From assembly GCA_964630595.1 (NCBI GenBank), contig CAZVVT010000001.1, positions 310,001-374,000 of the forward strand: a stretch of DNA of 64,000 nucleotides, given 5' to 3'. Under the pieces are notes generated by a model, which searched no databases, was not told the DNA's origin, and worked only from the letters and a program-made list of their open reading frames with translations. This document shows, piece after piece, positions 25,299 to 34,157 of the stretch; within the stretch, counting starts at the first letter, position 1; each line of letters begins with the position of its first letter. Origin of the DNA: CAZVVT01 sp964630595. GTDB lineage: Bacteria > Chlamydiota > Chlamydiia > Chlamydiales > VFKH01. Made by a program: the position numbers and the translations under genes.

Positions 25299-26389
25299 CC
25301 ACAACCACCGCAGCAACCACCCACGGCTGCGTCACCCGCCCCATCATCACCACCATCATTGACATCTTCACCGGCGGCAGCGCCTCCTCTTGGCGAGAAA
25401 ACACTGACGGAAGAAGCCCCTTTTGGCAAAGGCACAACAACAACGCGCGGAGCCGCTGGAGCCTTCGCTTCCAGATCAAGAGCTAGATCCCTAAACCCAT
25501 TTGCGCGCGCTGCGGATGCCGCTAAATCGTAGCGGCAACGCTCGTCTAAATAGTCATCCCGAATGAGCAAGCTCACCATATCCTCGCGACCCACTGCTGC
25601 TGCCGCATGCAAAATCTTCGCAAAAGACTGGTTCTCTGGCGTATCTCTTTCTCCTTTGAGTGCCTCCACAATAGCAATGGCTTTCCACCATTGCATATCG
25701 GTGGCCGAACGATACTGAATGACTCCGGCGGCATCTGTCTCGGTTCGTGTCAGCTGAACCGCTGCAGCCTTGAGCTTATCAACTCCAATAAGCCCCAGCC
25801 CAAAGGTCATCAAAGAAGCTCGGATGTAGGTTACTTGACCTTCAGGAGTATCAAGTCCTTCGAATCCTATGTGACTACCACCCTGACCTAGCGCTGCTGT
25901 GAAATTCAATCCTCTGTTCTCCAAAAACTTTTTTTTATCCGCCTCACTCATTTTTCCAAACGCCTCAGCTCGACGTGTCACACGATCCTCTACCTTCGCT
26001 ATGTGGCTCGCTACATCCGCATCACTGACCGGTGGTGATAACTGACGTGCCATGGCTTGATAAACACTGAGCTCTGAAATAATCGCCGGCGGTAGTCTAA
26101 GAGCAACTGCTTGACGAGCAAGGGCCACGCGCGACTCCATCCAACGATCGCGCAGATCGCGCACGCTGGACATTGCGAGCCCAAAGGTGAAGAGCGCGGC
26201 GAAAAAGCCCAGGGCCACAAGACACGTCTTTTGCAGTCCCGAAAGAGAGACACTTTCTCGAACTGGCGGCGTTCCACGAGAGGCCTCTACCGTCCAGGTA
26301 AAACCAAAAGCGGATGAAGAGGAAGGCTTAGCCTTAAAACACAAGGCATGAGTACTGGTGATTGGGGAAACGGGGGCGGCTGCTGACAT
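25295..26389 (-). CDS. Single-pass membrane protein with Gly/Cys-rich tail, unknown
   Basis: 364 residues. A Ser/Ala-rich N-terminus without a signal peptide is followed by one strong transmembrane helix at 52-75 and a helical charged region. The last part looks like short helical (ankyrin- or Sel1-like) segments (FAKILHAAAAVGREDMVSLLIRDD). The extreme C-terminus is glycine/cysteine-rich (GGCCGGCG). No family is assigned. The neighbourhood of lineage-specific membrane proteins suggests an accessory or effector role. Confidence 0.65.
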   Translation of the reverse strand: MSAAAPVSPITSTHALCFKAKPSSSSAFGFTWTVEASRGTPPVRESVSLSGLQKTCLVALGFFAALFTFGLAMSSVRDLRDRWMESRVALARQAVALRLPPAIISELSVYQAMARQLSPPVSDADVASHIAKVEDRVTRRAEAFGKMSEADKKKFLENRGLNFTAALGQGGSHIGFEGLDTPEGQVTYIRASLMTFGLGLIGVDKLKAAAVQLTRTETDAAGVIQYRSATDMQWWKAIAIVEALKGERDTPENQSFAKILHAAAAVGREDMVSLLIRDDYLDERCRYDLAASAARANGFRDLALDLEAKAPAAPRVVVVPLPKGASSVSVFSPRGGAAAGEDVNDGGDDGAGDAAVGGCCGGCG

Positions 26390-26424
26390 GTCATCGTTCT
26401 TACGTCTCGATTGTAAATTCTATA

Positions 26425-27564
26425 TTAAGACGCGGGAGGAATCGTGAGCGTCTGCCCTTTTCTGATCACATCGCTCTTCAAATTGTTCGCTTTCATCAAA
26501 GCCGATGAACTGACTTTGTAGCGCTTTGCGATGGTCCATAGCGATTCTCCATCGCTGACAATGTGCATTCTTGGCGCAGCCACCGGCTTAGCTGCGGTTT
26601 TTTTGGGGACAGCAGTGCGCGTGAGCTTCAACTTCTCTTGCAGATCCTCTTTCGAGACAAAATGCTTGAGCGTGGCGACGTAGTCAAACTGGGCAGGAGG
26701 GCTTTCTCCGCGCGCTTCGTAGAGACGGAAGGCAGCTGCTTGCCAGACGCGCTTCGAACGCGGCGAGAGGAGCAGCTCTTTGGCAAACTCTTGTGTTTTA
26801 GCGTTCTTTGCTTTGAGCTTTTTGAGCAGCTCGATGACCTTCGTGTCATCCAAACGCTTAATAGATGCCTTTGGCAGGCACGTGACCACCACTTCCGCGG
26901 CTGCTGGAGTGGATTGACTGAGCAGCCACTCCTCTAAGTTGCGGTGGTCGGTGGCGAGTGCGTCGACATCGCTCCAAGGCAGCGCAGCCAGCAAGTCGAG
27001 CGTCGAGCTGCGCGAAACAAAGAGGTGCTGCGTCTGCAGCTTGGCTTCGATCGCCAAGTACTGCGGCGTCATTACAAAAGCATCTTGCGACTGAGGCAGC
27101 TCCTTGTGCAATCCGCGCGCCGTAAATGGCCAGCTCTCTGTTGCAGCAAAGTCAATCAGACGCTGGAACTGCTCATCGCCGAGACCGGAAAAGAGAATGC
27201 ATTCATCTGAGCCGGAGATCAACTTGCGCGGCTGCAGGCTGATGCCAAAAAGCGCGCGGTGGATGTCAAAATCATGCGCAGCGACCAAGCTGGCGAGTGC
27301 AAAGTCTCTTTTTGCATAGCCATCTTCGACCGGCGTTTTGTCTTGAAGTAGCAAAACGAGCTGCTGGAAGGGAATGTGCGCTAGCTCGCCGATCAGCTGC
27401 GTTTTGGTGTGCCCCGAGGCGGTTTTACTCGAGTCGGGCATGTCGTGGCGGTGCAGGAAGGGCTCGGGAGTCTTGGTCCAGACCGTGAAGAGCCCGAAGG
27501 CGAGCACGATGTTGAGGCTGCCGGAGAGAACCAGACCTACGGTAAGTTTTTTGAGCGGATCCAT
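26425..27564 (-). CDS. Membrane-anchored LysM protein (CT474-like position)
   Basis: 379 residues from the ATG at 27564; longer frames to 27780 would overlap divergent pheT. An N-terminal transmembrane anchor at about 7-29 is followed by a periplasmic, mostly helical region of about 290 residues without a recognised domain, a basic linker, and one C-terminal LysM (VSDGESLWTIAKRY...KGQTLTIPP). A peptidoglycan-binding periplasmic protein. It is divergent from pheT as I recall for CT474/CT475. Confidence 0.8.
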   Translation of the reverse strand: MDPLKKLTVGLVLSGSLNIVLAFGLFTVWTKTPEPFLHRHDMPDSSKTASGHTKTQLIGELAHIPFQQLVLLLQDKTPVEDGYAKRDFALASLVAAHDFDIHRALFGISLQPRKLISGSDECILFSGLGDEQFQRLIDFAATESWPFTARGLHKELPQSQDAFVMTPQYLAIEAKLQTQHLFVSRSSTLDLLAALPWSDVDALATDHRNLEEWLLSQSTPAAAEVVVTCLPKASIKRLDDTKVIELLKKLKAKNAKTQEFAKELLLSPRSKRVWQAAAFRLYEARGESPPAQFDYVATLKHFVSKEDLQEKLKLTRTAVPKKTAAKPVAAPRMHIVSDGESLWTIAKRYKVSSSALMKANNLKSDVIRKGQTLTIPPAS

Positions 27565-27601
27565 GCCGCCGCCATTGTAGGGTTTTTTCCAAGAGGATAC
27601 A

Positions 27602-29506
27602 ATGGCTGACATGCAAGTCCCTCTAGCGCTGCTGAAACAATGGCTGCCCCTTTCCGAATCGCCCCAACAAATTGCAGAGGCTCTAACGAGTCTCGGCCTC
27701 GAAGTCGATGCCATTGACAACGACATCCTCTCCGTCTCTTTAACGCCCAATTTAAGCCACTGCTTCAGCATCAGAGGCATCGCGCATGAGCTGTCCGCTT
27801 ACTACAACCGCCCTCTCACTTCTGTCCCGATTCCCGAAGTCCCATCTCAATTCACTTCCCCCATCCAAGTCACCGTGGAAGCCGGCTGCACACGCTACAT
27901 GGCAATGGTCATCGAGGGCGTCAAAGTCGGCCCCTCTCCACAATGGCTAGAAAAGGCCGTGGTTGATTTGGGATATCGCTCCATCAACAACGTCGTGGAC
28001 GCCGCCAACTATACGATGGCCATGCTCGGCCAACCGCTCCACACCTTCGACAAGCCCTCCTCGATTCAAGTGCGCCTGGCGAAAAAGGGTGAACGCTTTC
28101 AAGAGAGCGTTCTCGACGAAGAGATGATTGTGGTGGCCGATGGCGCGCCCATTGCGATTGCGGGAATCAAAGGAGCGCCGGTCACCGAAACGACGACAAC
28201 GATTCTGCTGGAGTCGGCCCACTTCGATCCGCGCCTGGTGCGCAGGGCCTCGAAGAAGCTGCGCCTGTCAACAGAGTCCTCCAAACGTTTTGAGCGCGGC
28301 CACGACCCCCACCTCTGCCCGCAAGGCCTGCACTATGCCGCTGCTCTGATCGGCGGCCGTGCTAGCCAGGTCATCGACATTCACCAAACTCTGCCGCAAG
28401 CGAGGACACTCACACTACGCCCTGAGCGGGTGTGCAGCTTGATCGGTGTTGCTCTCTCCATTAACGAAATCGAAACGCTACTCACACGCCTCGGCTTTGG
28501 CATCACGAAAGAGAGCGAGAAGCTGCTGCACGTGCTTGTGCCCACATGGCGCCTCGATGTGACGGCAGAAATCGATCTCGTAGAGGAGGTTGCACGCCTT
28601 TATGGCCTGCACAACTTGCCGCAGACACAAGAGCGTTTTCGCTTGAGCTCTCTGCCCACCGCTCCGCTCTTCGAACTCAAGCAGCTGGTGCAAACGCGCG
28701 CGCTGCGCTTGGGGCTACAAGAGCTGCTCACCTCGGACCTAATCGCTCCACCCGACGAGGGCATTGCTGTGCTGAATGCCAGCTGCGTTGAGCAATCTGT
28801 TTTGCGCTCCACTCTTTTAACTGGATTGCTAGAGACCCTCAAGCACAATGTCGATCATAGGCTCTTTACGCTGCACGGCTTTGAAATCGGCCACACCCAT
28901 GCGGTAATCGATGGCCAGTTTGTGGAAGAGGCAAAGATCGGGATCCTTCTTTCCGGTCAGCGCCTGCCCGCCCATTGGTCGGTAAAAAATGGAGAGCTCG
29001 ACTTCTTCGACATGAAAGGGCTCGTGGAAGAGCTCTTGGTCGACTTTGCCCCCGTAGAGTGGAAGCCTTGCCACTTAGCCCCGCTACATCCCCACCAACA
29101 GGTGCGCAGCACGTTGGGTGTTTTTGGTCAGGTGCACCCCAGCCTTACGCCGCAGCCCGCCTTTTTCGCCGAGATCAGCCTTCATGCGCTGCTCAACGCG
29201 CCAAGAGCGTCGCTGCAGTACCAGCGCTTCTCCCCCTTCCCGGCCATTGAGCGCGATTTCACCGTCACGGTCGCTGAATCGACCCCTTTCGAAGCACTCC
29301 TTGCCGAGGCCGCCGATCCGCTACTCGAAAAAGTACTCTTGCAGGACATTTACCGAAGCGATAGCTTGGGACATGGCCTGAAGAACATGACCCTCCGACT
29401 GATCTTCCGCTCGAAAGCGCATACGCTGAAGGCAGAAGAGGCGGAGAAACCCTTTCAAGCCATCTGTCAACGTATTGGTACGCGCTATGCTGTTCAAAAA
29501 AACTAG
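27602..29506 (+). CDS. pheT: PheT, phenylalanyl-tRNA synthetase beta subunit, short form
   Basis: 634 residues against about 790-800 in most bacteria. The N-terminal strand region (VPLALLKQWLPL...LGLEVD) passes straight into the B3/B4-like part (SVSLTPNLSHCFSIRGIAHEL). The ~110-residue EMAPII-like tRNA-binding OB domain that normally lies between is absent. The B3/B4, B5 and catalytic-like core and the C-terminal anticodon-binding FDX-ACB domain (FPAIERDFTV...GLKNMTLRLIF) are present. ATG codons at 27602 and 27611 are both possible; AGAGGA lies upstream. It heads a unit with the MORN-like gene and khpA. Confidence 0.94.
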   Translation: MADMQVPLALLKQWLPLSESPQQIAEALTSLGLEVDAIDNDILSVSLTPNLSHCFSIRGIAHELSAYYNRPLTSVPIPEVPSQFTSPIQVTVEAGCTRYMAMVIEGVKVGPSPQWLEKAVVDLGYRSINNVVDAANYTMAMLGQPLHTFDKPSSIQVRLAKKGERFQESVLDEEMIVVADGAPIAIAGIKGAPVTETTTTILLESAHFDPRLVRRASKKLRLSTESSKRFERGHDPHLCPQGLHYAAALIGGRASQVIDIHQTLPQARTLTLRPERVCSLIGVALSINEIETLLTRLGFGITKESEKLLHVLVPTWRLDVTAEIDLVEEVARLYGLHNLPQTQERFRLSSLPTAPLFELKQLVQTRALRLGLQELLTSDLIAPPDEGIAVLNASCVEQSVLRSTLLTGLLETLKHNVDHRLFTLHGFEIGHTHAVIDGQFVEEAKIGILLSGQRLPAHWSVKNGELDFFDMKGLVEELLVDFAPVEWKPCHLAPLHPHQQVRSTLGVFGQVHPSLTPQPAFFAEISLHALLNAPRASLQYQRFSPFPAIERDFTVTVAESTPFEALLAEAADPLLEKVLLQDIYRSDSLGHGLKNMTLRLIFRSKAHTLKAEEAEKPFQAICQRIGTRYAVQKN

Positions 29507-30422
29507 TCTCTCTCTCCTCCTCTTAGGCGCCAGCCTCTTTGCTGCTCCCGAAGTGGTCCACCAAACCTACATCGCCAAGTACTTGGGCGCCGTCAGCCAA
29601 AGCGACTGGGAAGATCGCGGCGGTCATGGAGAAATCGTCACCGTCTACACCGATGGCTCTACCCATACCGACGCCTACTTAGAGGGCAAACGCCATGGCA
29701 AAAGCGTGGCCACCTTCCCCCATAGCGATAAAGTCGCTAAAGCCGCCTTCTTCGAAGAGGGCCGGCTGATAAAAGAGGTCGACTACTTCGTCGGCGGAGG
29801 CGTTCGCCAAGAAACGGAGTACTCCAAGGATGGCAAGACGGTCTCCGTCTTCCGCGAAGCAGGCGGTCTGCAGTCCAGCGAAACTTTCCACGGCCCCAAG
29901 ATTGTGCAGGGCTCCTACTTCGATGAACAAGGACGCGAGGTGTCCAAGGTCATCGCCAACTTTGGCGAACGCTCCTTCCTCGGTGATGGAGGCAAACTCC
30001 TCGCCCAAGAGCGCGTGGAAAATGGCGAACGCGTCATGCGCACCCAGTTTCATGATAACGGCTTCATCCAGTGCCGCGTCGGCCTGCGAGGTAACCTGCC
30101 CAGCGGCAATGTCGAGTACTACGCCAAAGACGGCTCTCCGCAACGCATGGAACAGTGGCAAGCAGGTGTGCGCAACGGCACAACTACGCTCTACCAAGAC
30201 GGCCTGAAGATCCGCGAAGTGACCTACAAAGCGGGTAAGAAAGAGGGCCTCGAGCGCATCTTCAAAAGCGGTGACCACCTCTCCGAGGAAATCTCCTGGA
30301 AAAATGACAAACGCCATGGCGCCACCGTCCTTTGGGTGGAAGGCCAACCTCATACCACTTGGTATTACGAGGGGAAAAAAGTAAACAAAATCACCTTTGA
30401 CTTCTTGAGCCTCTCCAAATGA
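29487..30422 (+). CDS. Secreted MORN_2/YwqK-like repeat protein
   Basis: 311 residues from the ATG at 29487, which lies inside pheT (20-bp overlap). A signal peptide (MLFKKTSLSLLLLGASLFAA) is followed by repeated Y/F-x-x-G-x-x-x-G beta-hairpins such as YLEGKRHGKSVATF, YKAGKKEGLERIF and WKNDKRHGATVLW, the MORN-2 pattern. Probably periplasmic or surface; function unknown. Position downstream of pheT matches CT476 in memory. The stop overlaps khpA as ATGA. Confidence 0.8.
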   Translation: MLFKKTSLSLLLLGASLFAAPEVVHQTYIAKYLGAVSQSDWEDRGGHGEIVTVYTDGSTHTDAYLEGKRHGKSVATFPHSDKVAKAAFFEEGRLIKEVDYFVGGGVRQETEYSKDGKTVSVFREAGGLQSSETFHGPKIVQGSYFDEQGREVSKVIANFGERSFLGDGGKLLAQERVENGERVMRTQFHDNGFIQCRVGLRGNLPSGNVEYYAKDGSPQRMEQWQAGVRNGTTTLYQDGLKIREVTYKAGKKEGLERIFKSGDHLSEEISWKNDKRHGATVLWVEGQPHTTWYYEGKKVNKITFDFLSLSK

Positions 30423-30688
30423 AAGAGTTCGTCGCCTACATCGTTAAAAATCTCGTGGACTTTCCCGATCAGGTGCGCGTCAGCGAACTGGCCGGCGCCA
30501 ACAGTACCATCTTGGAAATCTCCGTAGCCAAACCCGACATCGGTAAGGTCATCGGTCGCCAAGGCAAGACCATCTCCTCGCTGCGTACCCTCTCTGCCGC
30601 TGTCGCCAGCCGCATGGGCGTGCGCATCAGCATTGAGATCCTTGAAGACAAGGAAGAAGCTGTCGTCGAAGCCGAAATCCAAATGTAA
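30419..30688 (+). CDS. khpA: KhpA-type KH-domain RNA-binding protein, copy 1
   Basis: 89 residues, a single KH domain with the GxxG loop in IGKVIGRQGKTISSLRTL, an N-terminal MKEFVAYIVKNLVD as in KhpA/YlqC, and an acidic tail. These proteins bind RNA, often with KhpB. It is coupled to the upstream MORN-like gene by a 4-bp overlap. A second copy lies at 42562. Its stop codon lies inside a 22-bp palindrome. Confidence 0.93.
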   Translation: MKEFVAYIVKNLVDFPDQVRVSELAGANSTILEISVAKPDIGKVIGRQGKTISSLRTLSAAVASRMGVRISIEILEDKEEAVVEAEIQM

Positions 30689-30703
30689 AACCGGTTTTAC
30701 ATT
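30682..30703. terminator. 22-bp perfect palindrome over the khpA stop codon
   Basis: AATGTAAAACC and its exact reverse complement meet without a gap at 30682-30703. Transcribed, it gives a 9-bp stem with a CCGG loop including a TTTTA stretch. It could act as a terminator for the pheT-khpA unit in either direction, or as a protein-binding dyad. Confidence 0.5.
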
Positions 30704-30715
30704 GTCGATAACTCA

Positions 30716-30821
30716 TGTTCCACGGCACTTAAGCTCCTGATAACCAGTCACTTATCAAGAAAACCGTCCGTGGAACAATGAACTAATTATCCATTACGTG
30801 GCTGTGTAATGGTGATTAGTT
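30716..30821. repeat. Two further hairpins between khpA and tRNA-Arg
   Basis: First hairpin: TGTTCCACGG at 30716-30725 pairs with CCGTGGAACA at 30768-30777 and encloses a smaller TGATAA/TTATCA hairpin (30738-30757). Second: AACTAAT..CCATTAC (30781-30797) pairs with GTAATGG..ATTAGTT (30806-30821), 7 + 7 pairs with small internal loops. The second could terminate the minus-strand tRNA-Arg transcript. The first has no assigned role; no open frame covers it. Confidence 0.6.
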
Positions 30822-30846
30822 TCATTAAATGAGATGAAAAGGGAAT

Positions 30847-30920
30847 TGGACTGAGCAGGACTCGAACCTGCGACCACCCACTTAGAAGGCGGGTGCTCTA
30901 TCCAGCTGAGCTATCAGTCC
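30847..30920 (-). tRNA. tRNA-Arg (anticodon TCT)
   Basis: 74-nt cloverleaf on the minus strand starting GGACTGA. Acceptor stem 7 bp (GGACTGA/TCAGTCC), D-arm AGCTCAGCTGGATAGAGC, anticodon loop CTTCTAA with TCT at 30884-30886, T-arm GGTTCGAGTCC, discriminator A. CCA is not encoded. A TAAAAT -10-like hexamer sits about 17 nt upstream (30937-30942). Confidence 0.97.
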
Positions 30921-30982
30921 GGGAAATGCACGCGGAATTTTAGCCGTTATCTTTATTTCAAACCATCTGTTATTCTGCCCCT

Positions 30983-31798
30983 GTGCATACAATTACCGTT
31001 GGCTCTGTTCGGATTGGCAAGAAACTGCCTTTAGTGGTCATTTGTGGACCGTGTGTCATTGAAAGTGAGGAGCATACGCTTTTGTGCGCCCGCGAGTTGC
31101 AGGCTATTTTCAAAGCGGCCGGCATTCCCCTGATCTTCAAAGCCAGTTACGACAAAGCTAACCGCTCTAGCGGCAGCTCTTTCCGCGGTCCGGGAATGAA
31201 AGAGGGCCTGCGCATTTTGGCCCAAGTAAAGAAAGAGTTAGGGCTTCCTGTCTTGACCGACATCCATTCTCCTGAAGAGGCGGCGGAAGCGGGCCGAGTT
31301 GTCGATATGGTGCAGATCCCCGCCTTCTTGTGCCGTCAGACGGATTTGATTTTAGCGGCGGGAGAGTGCGGAGCTGCGGTGAACGTCAAGAAGGGGCAGT
31401 TTCTGGCTCCTTGGGACATGAAGAACGTTGTGGAGAAGCTGGAATCGAAGGGCAAGAAGGATATCTTATTGACCGACCGCGGGACCTGCTTTGGCTACAA
31501 CAATTTGGTGAGCGACTTTCGCTCCATTCCCATCATGCAAGATTTGGGCTATCCCGCCTGCTTTGACGCCACGCACTCTGTGCAGCTGCCCGGCGGCTTA
31601 GGCCATGCCAGCGGAGGGCAGCGCGAGTTTATTCCCGTCTTAGCCAAAGCTGCGGTTGCCGTCGGCGCAAACGCTCTCTTCATGGAAGCCCATCCCGAAC
31701 CGGCCAGAGCGAAAAGCGATGCGGCCTCGGTGCTCGATTTCAAAGAACTTCCCTCACTCCTTCATCTGGTGAAAAAGCTGCATGAAGTGGTTATTTAG
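30983..31798 (+). CDS. kdsA: KdsA, 3-deoxy-D-manno-octulosonate 8-phosphate synthase
   Basis: 271 residues. Condenses PEP with arabinose 5-phosphate to Kdo8P for LPS inner core. Motifs: ICGPCVIES, FKASYDKANRSS, PGMKEGLRIL, LTDIHSPEEA, IPAFLCRQTDLI and FDATHSVQLPGG. GTG start at 30983 with TATTCT 6 nt upstream and no ribosome site. The first of four LPS genes in a row, with a 17-bp overlap into the LptC-like gene. Confidence 0.97.
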   Translation: MHTITVGSVRIGKKLPLVVICGPCVIESEEHTLLCARELQAIFKAAGIPLIFKASYDKANRSSGSSFRGPGMKEGLRILAQVKKELGLPVLTDIHSPEEAAEAGRVVDMVQIPAFLCRQTDLILAAGECGAAVNVKKGQFLAPWDMKNVVEKLESKGKKDILLTDRGTCFGYNNLVSDFRSIPIMQDLGYPACFDATHSVQLPGGLGHASGGQREFIPVLAKAAVAVGANALFMEAHPEPARAKSDAASVLDFKELPSLLHLVKKLHEVVI

Positions 31799-32249
31799 TC
31801 TCCTCGTACTTGCCCTCATTGCCGAAGTGGCCTTCTTTCTGCGGCTCGGTGTTGCTGCACCGGAAGAGAGCGCTGCGCAGGCGAGTTGGACACAATCGAA
31901 GAAGGGCGTTGAGCTTGCCTATTGGTTTCCTAAAAGAAGCTATCGCGCTACTTTGCGTGTGCAGTATCCCAGCTCGGAGCTTACCCGCGTGGACGACTCT
32001 ATGGTGGAGGTTGTACAAGAGCCGCACTTTGCTCTACAAGACAGCCCCGAGCGATTAACGCTTTTAGATGCAGCAAAGGGGCAGTTCAACTGGCGCACGA
32101 GTTTGCTGGCGATTCAGCAGGTACACGTAGAACGCTTCGTGGAGGGTAAAAAAATCGTTGATGCGAACGCGCGCGAAGTAGAGATTACCCTGAAGGGCGA
32201 ACAGCCTGAAGTAACGGCCTTTGGCCTTACCGCGAGGAAGTTGTCGTGA
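31782..32249 (+). CDS. LptC-like single-pass periplasmic protein (CT654-like)
   Basis: 155 residues: an N-terminal membrane anchor (MKWLFSLLVLALIAEVAFFL) and a beta-rich periplasmic part. Sequence similarity to LptC is not obvious, but size, topology and the slot between kdsA and an LptA-like gene plus lptB all fit an LPS-transport bridge component. It overlaps both neighbours (17 bp with kdsA, GTGA with the next gene), so the set is surely co-translated. Call rests mainly on context. Confidence 0.65.
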   Translation: MKWLFSLLVLALIAEVAFFLRLGVAAPEESAAQASWTQSKKGVELAYWFPKRSYRATLRVQYPSSELTRVDDSMVEVVQEPHFALQDSPERLTLLDAAKGQFNWRTSLLAIQQVHVERFVEGKKIVDANAREVEITLKGEQPEVTAFGLTARKLS

Positions 32250-33469
32250 TTCTCATCTTGGCTGCGGCACAAGCACTTTTGCAAAGCCACCCCTTCTTGG
32301 TGAAAGCGGATGAGGCAAAGCACGCTAAGGGCGAAATCCACTTTGCCGGACACGTGCTGGTAGAGTCGCAAGACTTTACAGCGCAGGCGGAAAAAGCCCA
32401 CTGCGCAGAGGCAGAAAAGACGCCGCTCACACTCGAGGGCAAAGTCCATCTTACCTTTACGAAGGAGGGGCAGCTGCACTGCGATCGCGCACTCTTTAAT
32501 CCCGACGCCAGCTGCTGCCAATTCACCAGCTCAGGACCTGAAGGCCGGATCCATTTCGAGGATGCCGATCACAAACTCATGGTCGAGTCGCGCGCAGGCA
32601 CTCTTCTGCTCGATCAGGGCAAGAAGGTCTTTGCCATCGAAGCCATCGACCGCGTGCACGCAGAGACCAGCCACTTCAGCATCGATGCCGACCAAGCGCT
32701 CTTTGATGCCAAAGGGCAGATCGCTATCTTCCGCCAAGTAGAATCCCCCTGCATCATCCACTTTGGCGAGGACGCTCATGCTTTTTGCACAGAGGCCACC
32801 TTCTACGTGCAAGAGCGGCGCGCTGTGTTGGTGATGCCCACTGGAGAGGTGCGCGTTAAGGAGAAGCTGCCCATGCAGTTCAGTGCAGAGCGCATGGAGT
32901 TCGATGACGCCTCGGCACAGCTGAGACTTACGTCCAACGTACTCATCGTCACGCAGCTTGAGCAGGGCCCAGCGCAGATCTCCTCTGTGGAGAGCTGTTT
33001 TGTCGACATCCGCAAAAGCCGCGTCTTCCTCACACCGCCCACCGATGGCCGCTTGCTACTGACGGCCGCTTTCGGCCACGTACGCGCCCTCAACGCGGAG
33101 CTGCTCTTCGAACCCGGTGACCACGAATTTCTTCTCACGAACATGACCCTCGCCGGTAACGTCGAGATCTGCAACACCTGTTCCTTCAAAGATCCGGAGC
33201 TGACGGTCAACCGCTATGCCATTGCCGATCGAGTAGAGCTGGACTGCTTGGGCAAAGAGGTGGCCCTTTCTGCCGAGCGCGGCAAACGGGTGCTCTATCT
33301 CGACGAAGACAAGAAGGTGCAGGTGAGCGCTGAGGCGATCTCCGTTTCGTATGCAGATGGGCAAGAAGAGATTGCCGGCAAGGGAGCTGTGCGCATGCTC
33401 TTTAACGAAGGTGAGCTCAAGATGTTGACTGACCGCTTCCCCAAGATGAATCGTGATTCTGGAAGCTAA
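32246..33469 (+). CDS. LptA/OstA-like beta-jellyroll protein, long form
   Basis: 407 residues, GTG start overlapping the previous stop. A short hydrophobic N-terminus serves as a signal. The body is repeated beta strands of the OstA type (VKADEAKHAKGEIHFAGHV, AEKAHCAEAE, LEGKVHL, ...ADQALFDAKGQIAIFRQ) and ends with FGTxEx-like AISVSYADGQEEIAGKGAV. LptA is usually ~180 residues, so this may carry two jellyroll units or an LptA/LptC hybrid. It would form the periplasmic LPS bridge. It overlaps lptB by 17 bp. Confidence 0.7.
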   Translation: MILILAAAQALLQSHPFLVKADEAKHAKGEIHFAGHVLVESQDFTAQAEKAHCAEAEKTPLTLEGKVHLTFTKEGQLHCDRALFNPDASCCQFTSSGPEGRIHFEDADHKLMVESRAGTLLLDQGKKVFAIEAIDRVHAETSHFSIDADQALFDAKGQIAIFRQVESPCIIHFGEDAHAFCTEATFYVQERRAVLVMPTGEVRVKEKLPMQFSAERMEFDDASAQLRLTSNVLIVTQLEQGPAQISSVESCFVDIRKSRVFLTPPTDGRLLLTAAFGHVRALNAELLFEPGDHEFLLTNMTLAGNVEICNTCSFKDPELTVNRYAIADRVELDCLGKEVALSAERGKRVLYLDEDKKVQVSAEAISVSYADGQEEIAGKGAVRMLFNEGELKMLTDRFPKMNRDSGS

Positions 33470-34157
33470 GGGCCTGACAAAAACCTACGGCGGCCGTAAG
33501 GTCGTCTCCGGTCTCTCCTTCTCCGTCTCTCCCGCAGAGGTCGTGGGTCTGCTTGGGCCCAATGGCGCAGGCAAGACAACAGCCTTCTACATGGCCATGG
33601 GCATCATCACCCCCGATCAGGGACAGGTGCTCTTTCAGGACAGGGATGTAACACATCTACCCATCTGGCAGCGCGCGCGACTTGGTTTGGGCTACCTCGC
33701 CCAAGAGCCCTCTATCTTCGGCCACCTTACTGTCGCAGAAAACCTCCTGCTCATCCTCGAGCAGCAGAAAGAGGAGCACCGCCTCGACGAACTGCTCGCT
33801 GAGCTGCATCTTACTCCGCTTGCCGATAAGAGGGCGGGATCGCTTTCTGGCGGAGAGCGGCGCCGCCTTGAAATCACGCGCGCGCTCATCAATCAACCCT
33901 CCTGCCTACTCCTCGACGAACCTTTTGCCAACATCGATCCCCTCTCCATCCACGAAGTGCAAGAGCTGATCCGCCACCTCAAAGCCAAAGGCATTAGCGT
34001 CCTCATCACTGATCATAATGCTCGCGAAATCCTTCGCCTTGCCGATCGCTGCTACCTGATCTGCGACGGCCAGCTCATCCTCTCCGGCACCAGCGACGAA
34101 CTGCTCGCCTCCCCCACCGCACGCACCCACTACCTGGGCGAGAATTTTACTCTTTAG
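33453..34157 (+). CDS. lptB: LptB, ATPase of the LPS-extraction ABC transporter
   Basis: 234 residues. Walker A GPNGAGKT at 35-42, Q-loop region LAQEPSIFGHLTV, signature LSGGERRRLEITRAL, Walker B CLLLDEPFANIDP and the switch ITDHNAREIL. These are characteristic of LptB rather than other ABC ATPases. It powers LPS removal from the inner membrane with LptFG (not in the window). GTG start inside the upstream gene; the 3' end overlaps the convergent M15-like gene by 11 bp. Confidence 0.95.
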   Translation: MILEAKGLTKTYGGRKVVSGLSFSVSPAEVVGLLGPNGAGKTTAFYMAMGIITPDQGQVLFQDRDVTHLPIWQRARLGLGYLAQEPSIFGHLTVAENLLLILEQQKEEHRLDELLAELHLTPLADKRAGSLSGGERRRLEITRALINQPSCLLLDEPFANIDPLSIHEVQELIRHLKAKGISVLITDHNAREILRLADRCYLICDGQLILSGTSDELLASPTARTHYLGENFTL

